Assembly: GCA_947497905.1 (NCBI GenBank)
Contig: CANMIH010000020.1
Span: 1-52,120, forward strand
Length of the DNA stretch: 52,120 nt
Source of the DNA: an uncultured Pelagimonas sp.
GTDB taxonomy: Bacteria > Pseudomonadota > Alphaproteobacteria > Rhodobacterales > Rhodobacteraceae
Direction: 5' to 3'
Shown: positions 42,779 through 50,918 of the stretch, piece by piece
How the letters are laid out: every line of letters begins with the position of its first letter
Position numbering within the stretch: position 1 is the first letter of the stretch
Position numbers and translations under genes: made by a program
The notes under the pieces: model-generated
Told to the model about the DNA's origin: nothing
Database searches by the model: none
The model's input: only the letters and a program-made list of their open reading frames with translations

Positions 42779-43594
42779 TCAATAGACCAGCCCCAGATCG
42801 CGTAGGTAGGCAAAGCCTTTGGGGATGTCTGCTTTGTCCCGTAGCTCAAGCACCAAGTGTGGGGCAGAGCGACAATGACCAAGTGCTTTGAACACGGCCG
42901 GCCATTCGATTTCTCCCTCACCCGGAGGCCAGTGACGGTCTGCATGTCCATCCACATCCTGCAGATGCACATGTGCCAGCTGATCACCAGCGTTACAGAC
43001 AAAGAAATCCACAGGCGGCGCTCCCGACATGCGACGCGCCAATTGCGCATGCCCGGTGTCGATCGACAGGGCCACGGCGGGTGAGTTGAAACTGTCAACC
43101 ATTGCGCGCCGTGTCGACGGGTCCACATCCTGAATGTTCTCGATCACAAGCGTGATCCCGAGATGTTCCGCCTGTTTCACCACAGGGTCAAGAGTGTCGT
43201 GGATCCGGGCCAATTTGCTGGCAGCATAGCCTTTCCAGCTGTGGATGTTGTTCTGGTACCAGAGCGTATAGGGGGAATGCAGAACCATCTGGCGCGCACC
43301 AATCCGGTCCGCCGCCTCAAGAGCCCTAAGAAAGCGCGCCGTGATCAGCGGTCGCAGTTCTGCATCTTTGTTATCAAGGTCCAGGCCTTCATAGGGGCCA
43401 TGGATTCCTATCCGCCCCTTATGCCCGGCTAACGCCAGTTGTGCCGCGTGAATGCGGTCCTCAAACTCAGGGCCAAGGGCGTTGCAGGTCATAAAGTCCT
43501 GCAACTCGATGTCACGGTCGGCTGCAAACAGCCATTCCCGGTGGTTGGCGATTTCAGCGGCTTTCAGGCATGCGCCGATTTTCAATGGTCGCAT
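42779..43594 (-). CDS. Xylose-isomerase-like TIM-barrel protein (sugar phosphate isomerase/epimerase)
   Basis: A 271-residue protein of the AP-endonuclease-2/xylose isomerase-like TIM-barrel superfamily. Metal-site segments are visible: LVIENIQDVD (Glu), LSIDTGHAQLA (Asp, His), LAHVHLQDVDGHADRHWPPGEGEI (His, Asp) and LVLELRD (Glu). Members isomerise or epimerise sugars or cleave C-C or phosphodiester bonds. It overlaps phnM copy 2 by 13 bases, so it belongs to the minus arm. This suggests it handles a sugar product released by the phn pathway, for example a ribose derivative. It is not part of the classical phn gene set. Confidence 0.75.
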   Translation of the reverse strand: MRPLKIGACLKAAEIANHREWLFAADRDIELQDFMTCNALGPEFEDRIHAAQLALAGHKGRIGIHGPYEGLDLDNKDAELRPLITARFLRALEAADRIGARQMVLHSPYTLWYQNNIHSWKGYAASKLARIHDTLDPVVKQAEHLGITLVIENIQDVDPSTRRAMVDSFNSPAVALSIDTGHAQLARRMSGAPPVDFFVCNAGDQLAHVHLQDVDGHADRHWPPGEGEIEWPAVFKALGHCRSAPHLVLELRDKADIPKGFAYLRDLGLVY

Positions 43595-44844
43595 AGCACA
43601 GGTTCTGCCTTGGCTTTCGCAACTGTTCCCACCGACGTGACGGCAGGGCGGGTCAGATAGGCACAGCGCCCCGCGACCCAGGTCCCAAGAATGGCTGGGG
43701 CCTCTCCCTCCGGCCAGTCCACCAGTACCAGATCCGCACGTTTGCCCAGGGCAATGTCACCGCGATCCGATAGATTCATGGCTTTGGCGGGACCTGACGA
43801 CACCAACCGCCACAATGTGCTGCGGTCAGCTCGCTTTTCAGCGTCCAACCGGGCCACAGCGGCAAGCATCGCGGGGTAGAAATAATCCGAAGCCAGCACG
43901 TCGCATAGCCCTGCTTCGACCATATCCCCGGCGCCCAGCGATCCAATGTGGCTTCCGCCGCGCGCGGCATTGGGCGAGCCAAAGATAATCATGTCACCGT
44001 TTTCGCGCGCGGCCTGCGCGGCCTCGATCACCATCGGGAATTCAGCAACGCCTGCTCCAAGCCCACGGAAATATGCACGTGTTTCCGCGCGCGTGTCATC
44101 ATGCGACAACATCGGTGCCCCTGCTGCGCGACCTTTCGCGGCCATCTCTGCTATCAGGTGCGGTACGTCGGCGCGGCGTTCCCACACCTTTGCCAAGAGG
44201 GCGATGTAATCGGTGTCGCTTAGACCCGCGCGTTTGGCCTTGGAGGCGGTGCGGGCTTTCATGCGGGCATCATCCAATGAGGCGATCGAAAAATCAGGCG
44301 ATAGTTCAAAGCCCCGCTCCTGAATCGGCACATCATAGGCCCGCATGGTCATGGATGTATGATCGTTGAAGGCCAATGACGGGGTCAGAGGCGCCTGCAA
44401 GGCCCAATCGATCACTTCCACCGCTTCGAAGGCAAAGGTTTCCCAGCGCAGCTGTACCCGATTTTCTACCAAAAGCCGCGGGGCAAGGTTTTGGATGGCC
44501 TGCATCAGCTCTTTGCCTCGGGCCACATCGCGCAGTCCGGGCTCCCATCCCAAAGTAATGGCATGATAGGCTGTCGCGATCCCATTGGCCGCCAACTGTC
44601 GGTCGGTGTCGAGCACTGCGGCGTCCGTGGGAAAGAACACACCGGGGCGCGGCATAAGCTGGCGTTCAAAAGCATCGCCGTGCACATCGATCAGAGCCGG
44701 AGCAAGGATTTTGCCCCGCGCATCCACCGTTTCCCCCTGCTCAGGCCCGCCAATGGCGACAATCTTGCCGTCGTCAATGGTGACATTGGTGGCCTCGATA
44801 CCATGTGGCAGATAGACTTCTGCGCCTACAAAAGTGGTCGTCAT
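43582..44844 (-). CDS. phnM: PhnM-like amidohydrolase diphosphatase (copy 2)
   Basis: A 420-residue PhnM-family amidohydrolase. It has APALIDVHGDAFERQLMPRPGVFFP (metal His and Asp), MLSHDDTRAETRAYF and LASDYFYP with the catalytic Asp, and a SGPAKAMNLSDRG C-terminal region. It is 27 residues longer than copy 1 and differs strongly in sequence, so it is not a recent duplicate. The probable reaction is the same diphosphate release from a ribose 5-triphosphate, perhaps on a different adduct. It lies between phnE (minus arm) and the TIM-barrel gene. Confidence 0.85.
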   Translation of the reverse strand: MTTTFVGAEVYLPHGIEATNVTIDDGKIVAIGGPEQGETVDARGKILAPALIDVHGDAFERQLMPRPGVFFPTDAAVLDTDRQLAANGIATAYHAITLGWEPGLRDVARGKELMQAIQNLAPRLLVENRVQLRWETFAFEAVEVIDWALQAPLTPSLAFNDHTSMTMRAYDVPIQERGFELSPDFSIASLDDARMKARTASKAKRAGLSDTDYIALLAKVWERRADVPHLIAEMAAKGRAAGAPMLSHDDTRAETRAYFRGLGAGVAEFPMVIEAAQAARENGDMIIFGSPNAARGGSHIGSLGAGDMVEAGLCDVLASDYFYPAMLAAVARLDAEKRADRSTLWRLVSSGPAKAMNLSDRGDIALGKRADLVLVDWPEGEAPAILGTWVAGRCAYLTRPAVTSVGTVAKAKAEPVLCDH

Positions 44845-44875
44845 CTGTTTCGCTTTCTTTGTCTTATCTCGCGGC

Positions 44876-45682
44876 TTAGCGTTGCTCGCCGATGATTTTC
44901 TGGCGCACCCAAGTGCTGAGCGCTTCGATCAGGATCACGACCACGGCGATCATCAAGATCACGGTCATGGCAGTCGGATAGTCAAAGAGATCAAAGCCAA
45001 CCTTCAGTTCGATCCCGATGCCGCCTGCACCCACCAGTCCCAGAATGGTTGAGGAACGCACCGCCTTTTCCAAGGCAAACAGTGCTGTTGACACAAAGGC
45101 CGGGGCCGAGGCGGGCAAGGTGGCACAGGCGGCGATATCAAGTTTGCGCGCGCCGGTGGCCGTCAGCCCCTCTGACGGTCCTTTGTCCACCGCCTCCATG
45201 TCGTCGGCGAAAAACCGACCGCAGAACCCGATGGTGTCGATCATGATGGCCAGGGTGCCCGCAAAAGGGCCGAGACCAACCGCAACCACAAACACCAGCG
45301 CCCAAGCGATGTCCGGTACTGCGCGGATAAACCCAAGTCCTGTCCGGGTCACGGTGTTCACAACCGGCCCAAAGATAAGCCCGCGCGCCGCCAGTAGCGC
45401 CATTGGCAACGAAAGAACGATGCCAGTCGCCGCCCCTGCGAAGGCGATTTGCAGCGTCTCAACCATTTTCCAACCAAGCCGTTCTAACACATCGGGTGCC
45501 AGATTGGGCGGAAAGGCCCGCGCCGCAAAATCTGCGAACCGAGGCGGAGACGACAGAGCTTTCTCCATGGAGAACCCGGCCCCATTGAGAGCCCAGAGAA
45601 AGATCATAATCCCGGCGGCATAGCCCAGAAACGACAGGGCCGAAGGGCGCTCAAACCGGGTGGGAACAGCAATATCAGTCAT
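44876..45682 (-). CDS. phnE: PhnE-like ABC permease (minus arm)
   Basis: A 268-residue permease with about six membrane helices. The coupling loop is EGLTATGARKLDIAACATLP, more divergent than in the plus-arm PhnE proteins, and the end reads ILGLVGAGGIGIELKVG. It is the sole permease of the second transporter, so that system probably works as a homodimer. Its ATG overlaps the end of the second phnC by eight bases. Confidence 0.87.
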   Translation of the reverse strand: MTDIAVPTRFERPSALSFLGYAAGIMIFLWALNGAGFSMEKALSSPPRFADFAARAFPPNLAPDVLERLGWKMVETLQIAFAGAATGIVLSLPMALLAARGLIFGPVVNTVTRTGLGFIRAVPDIAWALVFVVAVGLGPFAGTLAIMIDTIGFCGRFFADDMEAVDKGPSEGLTATGARKLDIAACATLPASAPAFVSTALFALEKAVRSSTILGLVGAGGIGIELKVGFDLFDYPTAMTVILMIAVVVILIEALSTWVRQKIIGEQR

Positions 45683-46502
45683 AAAGACCTCTCAGATCTG
45701 ACGCCGAGAGCGAGGCTGCGGTGGCATCAAGCTCCAACCGTCCACCAGCCAATCCAAGAACTCGGTCGCCATACGTCAAAGCGTGTTCAAGATGGTGCGA
45801 GGTAAAGATCACCGTCATCCCCTCGCGGCGGACAAGTTCAAAGAACATGGCCATGATGTCTTCACCCGCCGAGGGGTCGAGAGAGGCGCAGGGCTCGTCG
45901 GCAATCAGCAGACGCGGGCGCGACACCAGCGCACGCGCAATGGCAACACGCTGAGATTGGCCACCCGATAGACGATCCGCACGACGCAGCGCCAAATGCG
46001 CCAGACCAACCTTGTCCAAAGCCGCCATCGCGGCCTCGCGCGCGTCTTGGGGCGCAAAGCTCTGAGACCAGTAGCGCGGACCGCTGAACTGGCCCAACAA
46101 TCCGTGGATCACATTGCTTAGAACCGAGAGGCGTGGCACGAGATTGTGTTTTTGTGCCACCAACCCGGTGCTGGCCCGCATCCGGCGAAGTTCTTGTGTG
46201 GACAATTGGCTTATGTCCTGTCCAAGCAATTCGACTGTGCCGTGGTCCATCGGGATCAATCCCAGCAGACAGCGTAGCAAGGTCGATTTCCCCGTGCCAT
46301 TCGCGCCCACCAAGGCCACCGCCTCGCCGCGCGCAAGACGAAAGCTCACCTCGGAAAAGATCTGTGTTTTGCCGAAGGACTTGCCCAACGCCCGAGCGCT
46401 GATGTCGTGGTCCTGCAACGGGTTCAGGACCGGCTCACAAGGTGCTCCGGCCCGTTCCGGCGCCAGTGTAGGCGCCGGTTCTGTGGTGCGAAGATCAGTC
46501 AC
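45675..46502 (-). CDS. phnC: PhnC-like ABC ATPase (minus arm)
   Basis: A 275-residue ATPase with GANGTGKST (Walker A), LSGGQSQRVAIARAL (signature), LLIADEP (Walker B) and TSHHLEHAL (H-loop). The start is taken as the GTG at 46502, overlapping the phnD stop by eight bases; the open frame continues upstream inside phnD and reads unlike an ATPase. The first 35 residues are Pro/Ala-rich before the ABC domain starts (ISARALGKSFG). Confidence 0.87.
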   Translation of the reverse strand: MTDLRTTEPAPTLAPERAGAPCEPVLNPLQDHDISARALGKSFGKTQIFSEVSFRLARGEAVALVGANGTGKSTLLRCLLGLIPMDHGTVELLGQDISQLSTQELRRMRASTGLVAQKHNLVPRLSVLSNVIHGLLGQFSGPRYWSQSFAPQDAREAAMAALDKVGLAHLALRRADRLSGGQSQRVAIARALVSRPRLLIADEPCASLDPSAGEDIMAMFFELVRREGMTVIFTSHHLEHALTYGDRVLGLAGGRLELDATAASLSASDLRGLYD

Positions 46503-47364
46503 CGATGAAATTGTCGAACTGCGGGTAGCCCGCGTTGGAATACATCGAGCGCACATAGTCATAGGCGCTGTCTTCGATGGCGACGAGATCCATGCCGACA
46601 TATTTGTCGTTCTCTTCATGTGCCACGATCCCCGCAATCACAGCGGCCTTATTCTCAAGGATCGCCGTCTTGATCTGGTCAGCGGCTTCGCTCGGCACAT
46701 GGGCACCAACCATGATCATGTCATTGGGCAGATCGCCTGACCGCGCGATCATCTTGAAGAACCCATAGGGCAGGGCGGTTTCTTTGTTGCGGACATTGAG
46801 CCACGACCCCGCATTTGATCCCAGCGCGTCCACGTCACCCGCTTTCAGGGCCTCGTGTGCGATGTTGCGCGACGTGTGGGTTTTTTCGATGTCGTTCACC
46901 GGATCAAGGCCATGATCCGCCAGAACCTGCAAGGGGCACAACATGTTCGAGGTCGATCCGATGTCCCCAAAGGCGACTTTCTTGCCTTTCAGATCCGCCG
47001 GAACGTTGATGCCGCTGTCGGCGCGGACAATGATGGCGCAGTGGTAATCCGGGCGACCCAAACCAATCAGCGGCGTAGCTTTGGTCAGCTTGTTGATGAC
47101 AACGTATTCCGCCGGACCAGAGACTACAAAATCAACGGTCTCGGCGCGCAGGGCTTCGGCCGCTGCGGTGCGGGAATTGACGGCGAAAAACTCAAAGCTG
47201 TCACCGGTTGCGGTTTCCAGAGCGTCTTTGAACGGCCCCCATTCGATCTGAAGGCGTTCCATGCCTTCCACATCTGTCACGGCCAGTTTCCATGTCTCGG
47301 CGGCGGCTGAGAAGGCGGATGCAGCGATGAGCCCAAGGCTCAAAGCAAGAGATGTCAGTTTCAT
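46495..47364 (-). CDS. phnD: PhnD-like periplasmic phosphonate-binding protein (minus arm)
   Basis: A 289-residue periplasmic binding protein with a signal peptide (KLTSLALSLGLIAASAFSAAA). It keeps the PhnD Ser-Thr-Ser clamp (GDIGSTSNM) and SRNIAHEALKAGDVDALG, but is otherwise distant from the plus-arm PhnD. The ligand may therefore be a different phosphonate or phosphate-like oxyanion. It is the first gene of the minus arm, with a strong GGAGGG ribosome site and a perfect 12-bp inverted repeat immediately upstream. Confidence 0.87.
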   Translation of the reverse strand: MKLTSLALSLGLIAASAFSAAAETWKLAVTDVEGMERLQIEWGPFKDALETATGDSFEFFAVNSRTAAAEALRAETVDFVVSGPAEYVVINKLTKATPLIGLGRPDYHCAIIVRADSGINVPADLKGKKVAFGDIGSTSNMLCPLQVLADHGLDPVNDIEKTHTSRNIAHEALKAGDVDALGSNAGSWLNVRNKETALPYGFFKMIARSGDLPNDMIMVGAHVPSEAADQIKTAILENKAAVIAGIVAHEENDKYVGMDLVAIEDSAYDYVRSMYSNAGYPQFDNFIGD

Positions 47365-47375
47365 AAGTCCCTCCA

Positions 47376-47403
47376 GGTGAAATTCATCCGTATGAATTTC
47401 ACC
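47376..47403. promoter_or_regulatory. Candidate PhnF operator C (second phnD promoter)
   Basis: Perfect inverted repeat with 12-bp arms (47376-47387 and 47392-47403) around CCGT; its core is ATTCAT-N4-ATGAAT, the same as site A. It lies 12 bp before the minus-arm phnD start, next to the ribosome site. It is the best of the three copies. Confidence 0.7.
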
Positions 47404-47670
47404 TATTCACGTAGGATAGATGTCGGCTTTGCTAAATCTGTGTGACGTTGTGGGCCTCTGGCTCAGGCGCTGTCCTCTTTTTCTGGATTTGAAGCTCCGG
47501 CCAAACACGGGACGGTTCAGGTGGTGGCCTGACTGAAAGGTGGCTGACAAAGGGTAAGGTATTCACGAACTTGTTTTTTCTACCCAGTCCTACAAACTTT
47601 GAATGAGTGATGCGTGTGCTCGAAGAGCTCGGTGCAGCCACCAGAACGGTGTTCATTTGGAGGATCAAAC

Positions 47671-49158
47671 GTGTCGACACTCACGAGAAGGGCGGCGCTG
47701 TTGGGCGTAGGGGGCACAGTTGGATGGGCGCTGACAAAAGGTTTAAGCCCTGCTTTGCCCAGTCTTGACGGCACGACACGTATAGGAGGTGTAGGTGGTG
47801 CATCCGTGCTCAACGATGCCAGTGAATTGTCCCAGACAACGATCCAAAAGCATCTCATTCTCAAAGACGATGCCAGCGACGCGTTGATTGCAACGATCAG
47901 ACAAGAATTGGCGCAGGCCCGTTCCGAAGGGCGGCCAGTAAATGTTGGCGCAGCGCGTCATTCGATGGGGGGGCAGGCCATCCCACGTGATGGCACCGCG
48001 ATCACTTTCGACAATGGGGCCATCGAGCTGGATACTGCGGCTCAAACATATCACGTACATGCAGGTGCCCGCTGGTCTCAGGTGATCTCCAAACTTGATC
48101 CGGCGGGATGGTCACCCAAAGTGATGCAATCCAACAATGACTTCGGTGCGGCAGCCACCTTCTCCGTGAATGCCCATGGTTGGCCAGTACCTTTTGGCCC
48201 GATGGGAGCAACCGTCAGATCACTGCGCATGATCCTGCCAGATGGGGAGTTGGTGACCTGTTCGCCCTCCGAGAATACGGATCTCTTTAATCTCGCGATG
48301 GGAGGCTATGGTCTGATTGGGATCATCGTCGATATGGAGGTCGAGATGGTTCAGAACAGCCGCTTGACCCCGAGCTTTGAGGTGATGGAGGCCAATGATT
48401 TTTCCGCTGCGTTTCAGCAGGCTCTGAACGACCCTCAAGTCACAATGGCCTATGGTCGTTTGAACGTTGAACGTGCGCGGTTTTTTGAGTCCGCGCTTTT
48501 GGTGACATATCGTGAGACCGAAGATCAAAGTGATTTGCCACTGGCCGCTGGCTCGGGATGGATGGCGCATGCCGCCAGCTGGATTTACAGGGCGCAACTG
48601 GGGAACGAAGCCCTCAAATCCTTTCGCTGGTGGAATGAAACCCGCTTGGGGCCTGTAATTGGATCAGGTGAGGTCTCGCGCAATTCATTGATCAATGAAC
48701 CGGTGGTGACGCTGGATGATCGCAACCCAGACCGGGTTGATATCCTACATGAATACTTCGTTGGATTTGACGCCTTTGACGGTTTTCTGAAGGCCTGTCG
48801 AGAGGTGATCCCGGCCTCGTTCCAGGAGTTTCTGAATGTCACCCTTCGCTATGTTGCCCAGGACAATCAGAGCACTCTGGCCTATGCAACTGAACCGCGG
48901 ATTGCAGCTGTGATGTCCTTTAGTCAGGAACTCACACAGCGGGGCGAAGCGGACATGGCACGCATGACGCGAGACCTGATTGATCGTATCGTCGACATTG
49001 GCGGGGCTTACTATCTGCCGTATCGTCCCCATGCGACCATCGATCAGCTCACAAAGGCCTATCCTACCGCCGAAGCCTTTGCACGTGCCAAGCGGGATCT
49101 GGATCCGCAGCTGGTGTTGCGGAACAATCTTTGGGACAGCTATCTGGGGGCGCTATGA
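47671..49158 (+). CDS. FAD-binding oxidoreductase with Tat-type signal
   Basis: A 495-residue flavoprotein of the VAO/PCMH family (aldonolactone oxidase-like). The GTG at 47671 has TGGAGGA six bases before it. The N-terminus carries a twin-arginine signal (STLTRRAALLGVGGTVGWAL), implying folded export with its cofactor. The FAD domain has NVGAARHSMGG, where His97 is a candidate for covalent FAD attachment, and FSVNAHGWP and GGYGLIGII follow. It probably oxidises an alcohol or sugar lactone in the periplasm. It is the first gene of a tightly packed four-gene operon. The substrate is unknown. Confidence 0.8.
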   Translation: MSTLTRRAALLGVGGTVGWALTKGLSPALPSLDGTTRIGGVGGASVLNDASELSQTTIQKHLILKDDASDALIATIRQELAQARSEGRPVNVGAARHSMGGQAIPRDGTAITFDNGAIELDTAAQTYHVHAGARWSQVISKLDPAGWSPKVMQSNNDFGAAATFSVNAHGWPVPFGPMGATVRSLRMILPDGELVTCSPSENTDLFNLAMGGYGLIGIIVDMEVEMVQNSRLTPSFEVMEANDFSAAFQQALNDPQVTMAYGRLNVERARFFESALLVTYRETEDQSDLPLAAGSGWMAHAASWIYRAQLGNEALKSFRWWNETRLGPVIGSGEVSRNSLINEPVVTLDDRNPDRVDILHEYFVGFDAFDGFLKACREVIPASFQEFLNVTLRYVAQDNQSTLAYATEPRIAAVMSFSQELTQRGEADMARMTRDLIDRIVDIGGAYYLPYRPHATIDQLTKAYPTAEAFARAKRDLDPQLVLRNNLWDSYLGAL

Positions 49159-49565
49159 CACTGCTGCAAAAACTATCGTTTGGGTACTTCATAGCTCTGA
49201 TGATTGCTGCGTCGCTAAACTATATTCCCGGCCTGACCGACGAAGATGGTCTGGCCTTTGGGATTTTCGCACTTGATATCTTTGATGACGCCCTGCACGT
49301 GGCCTCGGCGCTTTGGGCCTTGATCGCCGGATTGATTTCTCATCGCGCCGCGCGCACATTCCTGATTTTGTTTGGGTTCGCCTATCTCGGGGATGGGATT
49401 TTTGGGATCTTCACGGGTTATGGTTATTTGGATCTTGGGATCTTTACCAATGCCTCCGCTGGCCTCGATTTTTCGGTGCCGCGGTTCCTTGCAAATTTTC
49501 CTCATCTCGCATTGGGTGGTGTGGCTGCATGGGCCGGTGTGCGCAATCTGGGTGAGCCCGCATGA
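49155..49565 (+). CDS. Small integral membrane protein
   Basis: A 136-residue protein with about four hydrophobic helices (SFGYFIALMIAASLNYI, ALWALIAGLISH, TFLILFGFAYLGDGIFGIFTG, LALGGVAAWAGV). The ATG at 49155 overlaps the oxidoreductase stop. The layout resembles DUF4383-type membrane proteins but the match is weak. It could anchor the preceding exported flavoenzyme or act as an electron acceptor; no heme or quinone motif is visible. Confidence 0.7.
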   Translation: MTLLQKLSFGYFIALMIAASLNYIPGLTDEDGLAFGIFALDIFDDALHVASALWALIAGLISHRAARTFLILFGFAYLGDGIFGIFTGYGYLDLGIFTNASAGLDFSVPRFLANFPHLALGGVAAWAGVRNLGEPA

Positions 49566-50614
49566 GACACCTAGGCCGGTGGGTTCGGCGACTGGTCCTG
49601 ATGGTGCTGCTCGTGTGTATCGGGTTGGGTGCGCCGGTGATCTATGTCGAAACCATGTGTCAGGGCACGGCGGCGGCTACGCCTTACGACGCTGTGATTG
49701 GACCCAACCATCATCGCCCCGAAACCCGCACGCTGATGACCTATCCGGAATGGCATATCGTGCATGCCTATGAGGATTATGCCGAAGTGCTGCGCACAGG
49801 CGCCCCCCATGACTACGGGTTCCTGCGTGGCATCTCGGGATTTTGGGGCTCGCTTTGTGCTTTGAGTAGCGCGGCTTCGATACACGGAGAGGTAGACGGC
49901 GGGACCAAACAAATGGTCTATCTGATTGGTGTAAGCTTTACCGCTGAACTTGCGCTGAAAGCGGCATATGAAGAAACCATTGGCAGGATCGCGACCACGC
50001 TACGCGGGAGGAAACGCGCGCCATTGGATGACCTTTCCGCCACTCAGGCGGCCGACTATGCGAATTTCCTACAGCAAACGCCGTGGTACAAATGGCCTTT
50101 CGCGCAGGATGTACAGGTTCTGAACACGCAAGCCAGTGACAGTTTCCGAGACACAGAGAGGCGGATCGCTCTGGGGTTAGAATATCGGGCAAAGGCAGCT
50201 TATGCGGATGTGATCGCCCAGGCTGTGGCGCAGGTTGGCGCAGATGAGTTGACACTGCGCATGATTGTTAATGGCGGGGACCAGTCTACACTAGGCGCAT
50301 ATGACGGTGTCCGGATTGTCCAGGAACGATCGGAAGGAACAGAGATTGAGGCCCCACGCTATCGCGAGTTGACCCATCTTCTTCTGGAGTTGGCGAGTGA
50401 CGGATGGGATTTTGTCGAAATCGCCGGGAATGACGACATCATGTTTACAGTCCTGTCGGAAGACCCAACTGTTGCTGATGCACTCTATAGCCGCGCGCGA
50501 CAAGGGTTTGGGGATCATCGTCATTTGATCAGAGTCCCCGTAAATGATCTGGCCGCTCGATTGCGGGCGATACAGGATAGCCCGCTGCGGTTAGAGCACA
50601 TCCATGACTATTAA
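49562..50614 (+). CDS. Membrane-anchored protein of unknown function
   Basis: A 350-residue protein with one N-terminal membrane helix (LVLMVLLVCIGLGAPVIYV) and a mostly extracytoplasmic body. Notable segments are RTLMTYPEWHIVHAYEDYAEVL, GFWGSLCAL and TPWYKWPFAQ. No catalytic motif or family was recognised. Its ATG overlaps the stop of the small membrane protein by four bases, and the next gene starts inside its end, so it works with the flavoenzyme operon. Confidence 0.7.
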   Translation: MRHLGRWVRRLVLMVLLVCIGLGAPVIYVETMCQGTAAATPYDAVIGPNHHRPETRTLMTYPEWHIVHAYEDYAEVLRTGAPHDYGFLRGISGFWGSLCALSSAASIHGEVDGGTKQMVYLIGVSFTAELALKAAYEETIGRIATTLRGRKRAPLDDLSATQAADYANFLQQTPWYKWPFAQDVQVLNTQASDSFRDTERRIALGLEYRAKAAYADVIAQAVAQVGADELTLRMIVNGGDQSTLGAYDGVRIVQERSEGTEIEAPRYRELTHLLLELASDGWDFVEIAGNDDIMFTVLSEDPTVADALYSRARQGFGDHRHLIRVPVNDLAARLRAIQDSPLRLEHIHDY

Positions 50615-50906
50615 ATCACTGCTTTGCGCGCTTCCACTGTTGGGATTGGGGTGGATCAGCGTTTTGCTCGCGGTGGCGTTGATTTCAGACGCGGCGCCAG
50701 CCTATGTTGTTGTCTTCCCAAAAGAAGGGTTTGTCGAAGCGCTGCCCAATGGGGTTGCGCTGATTGGTTCATCCTCGATGAGCATCACCTTGAAATCGAC
50801 CACGCCGCAGTTTGCCATGTCCCTTTACAAACACGGGGCATGGCTTGTTCTTCCGGCCGGATTGCCGGGATGCCTGCCGCTTCCTAAGTCCGTCACATCT
50901 CCATGA
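50604..50906 (+). CDS. Small membrane-anchored hypothetical protein
   Basis: A 100-residue protein with an N-terminal hydrophobic helix (LLCALPLLGLGWISVLLAVAL) and a short exported tail. It overlaps the preceding gene by eleven bases and ends 12 bp before the convergent transporter gene. No family was recognised. It is accepted as coding because of the overlap and the sensible membrane profile. Confidence 0.6.
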   Translation: MTIKSLLCALPLLGLGWISVLLAVALISDAAPAYVVVFPKEGFVEALPNGVALIGSSSMSITLKSTTPQFAMSLYKHGAWLVLPAGLPGCLPLPKSVTSP

Positions 50907-50918
50907 AGCCCAGTTGGG

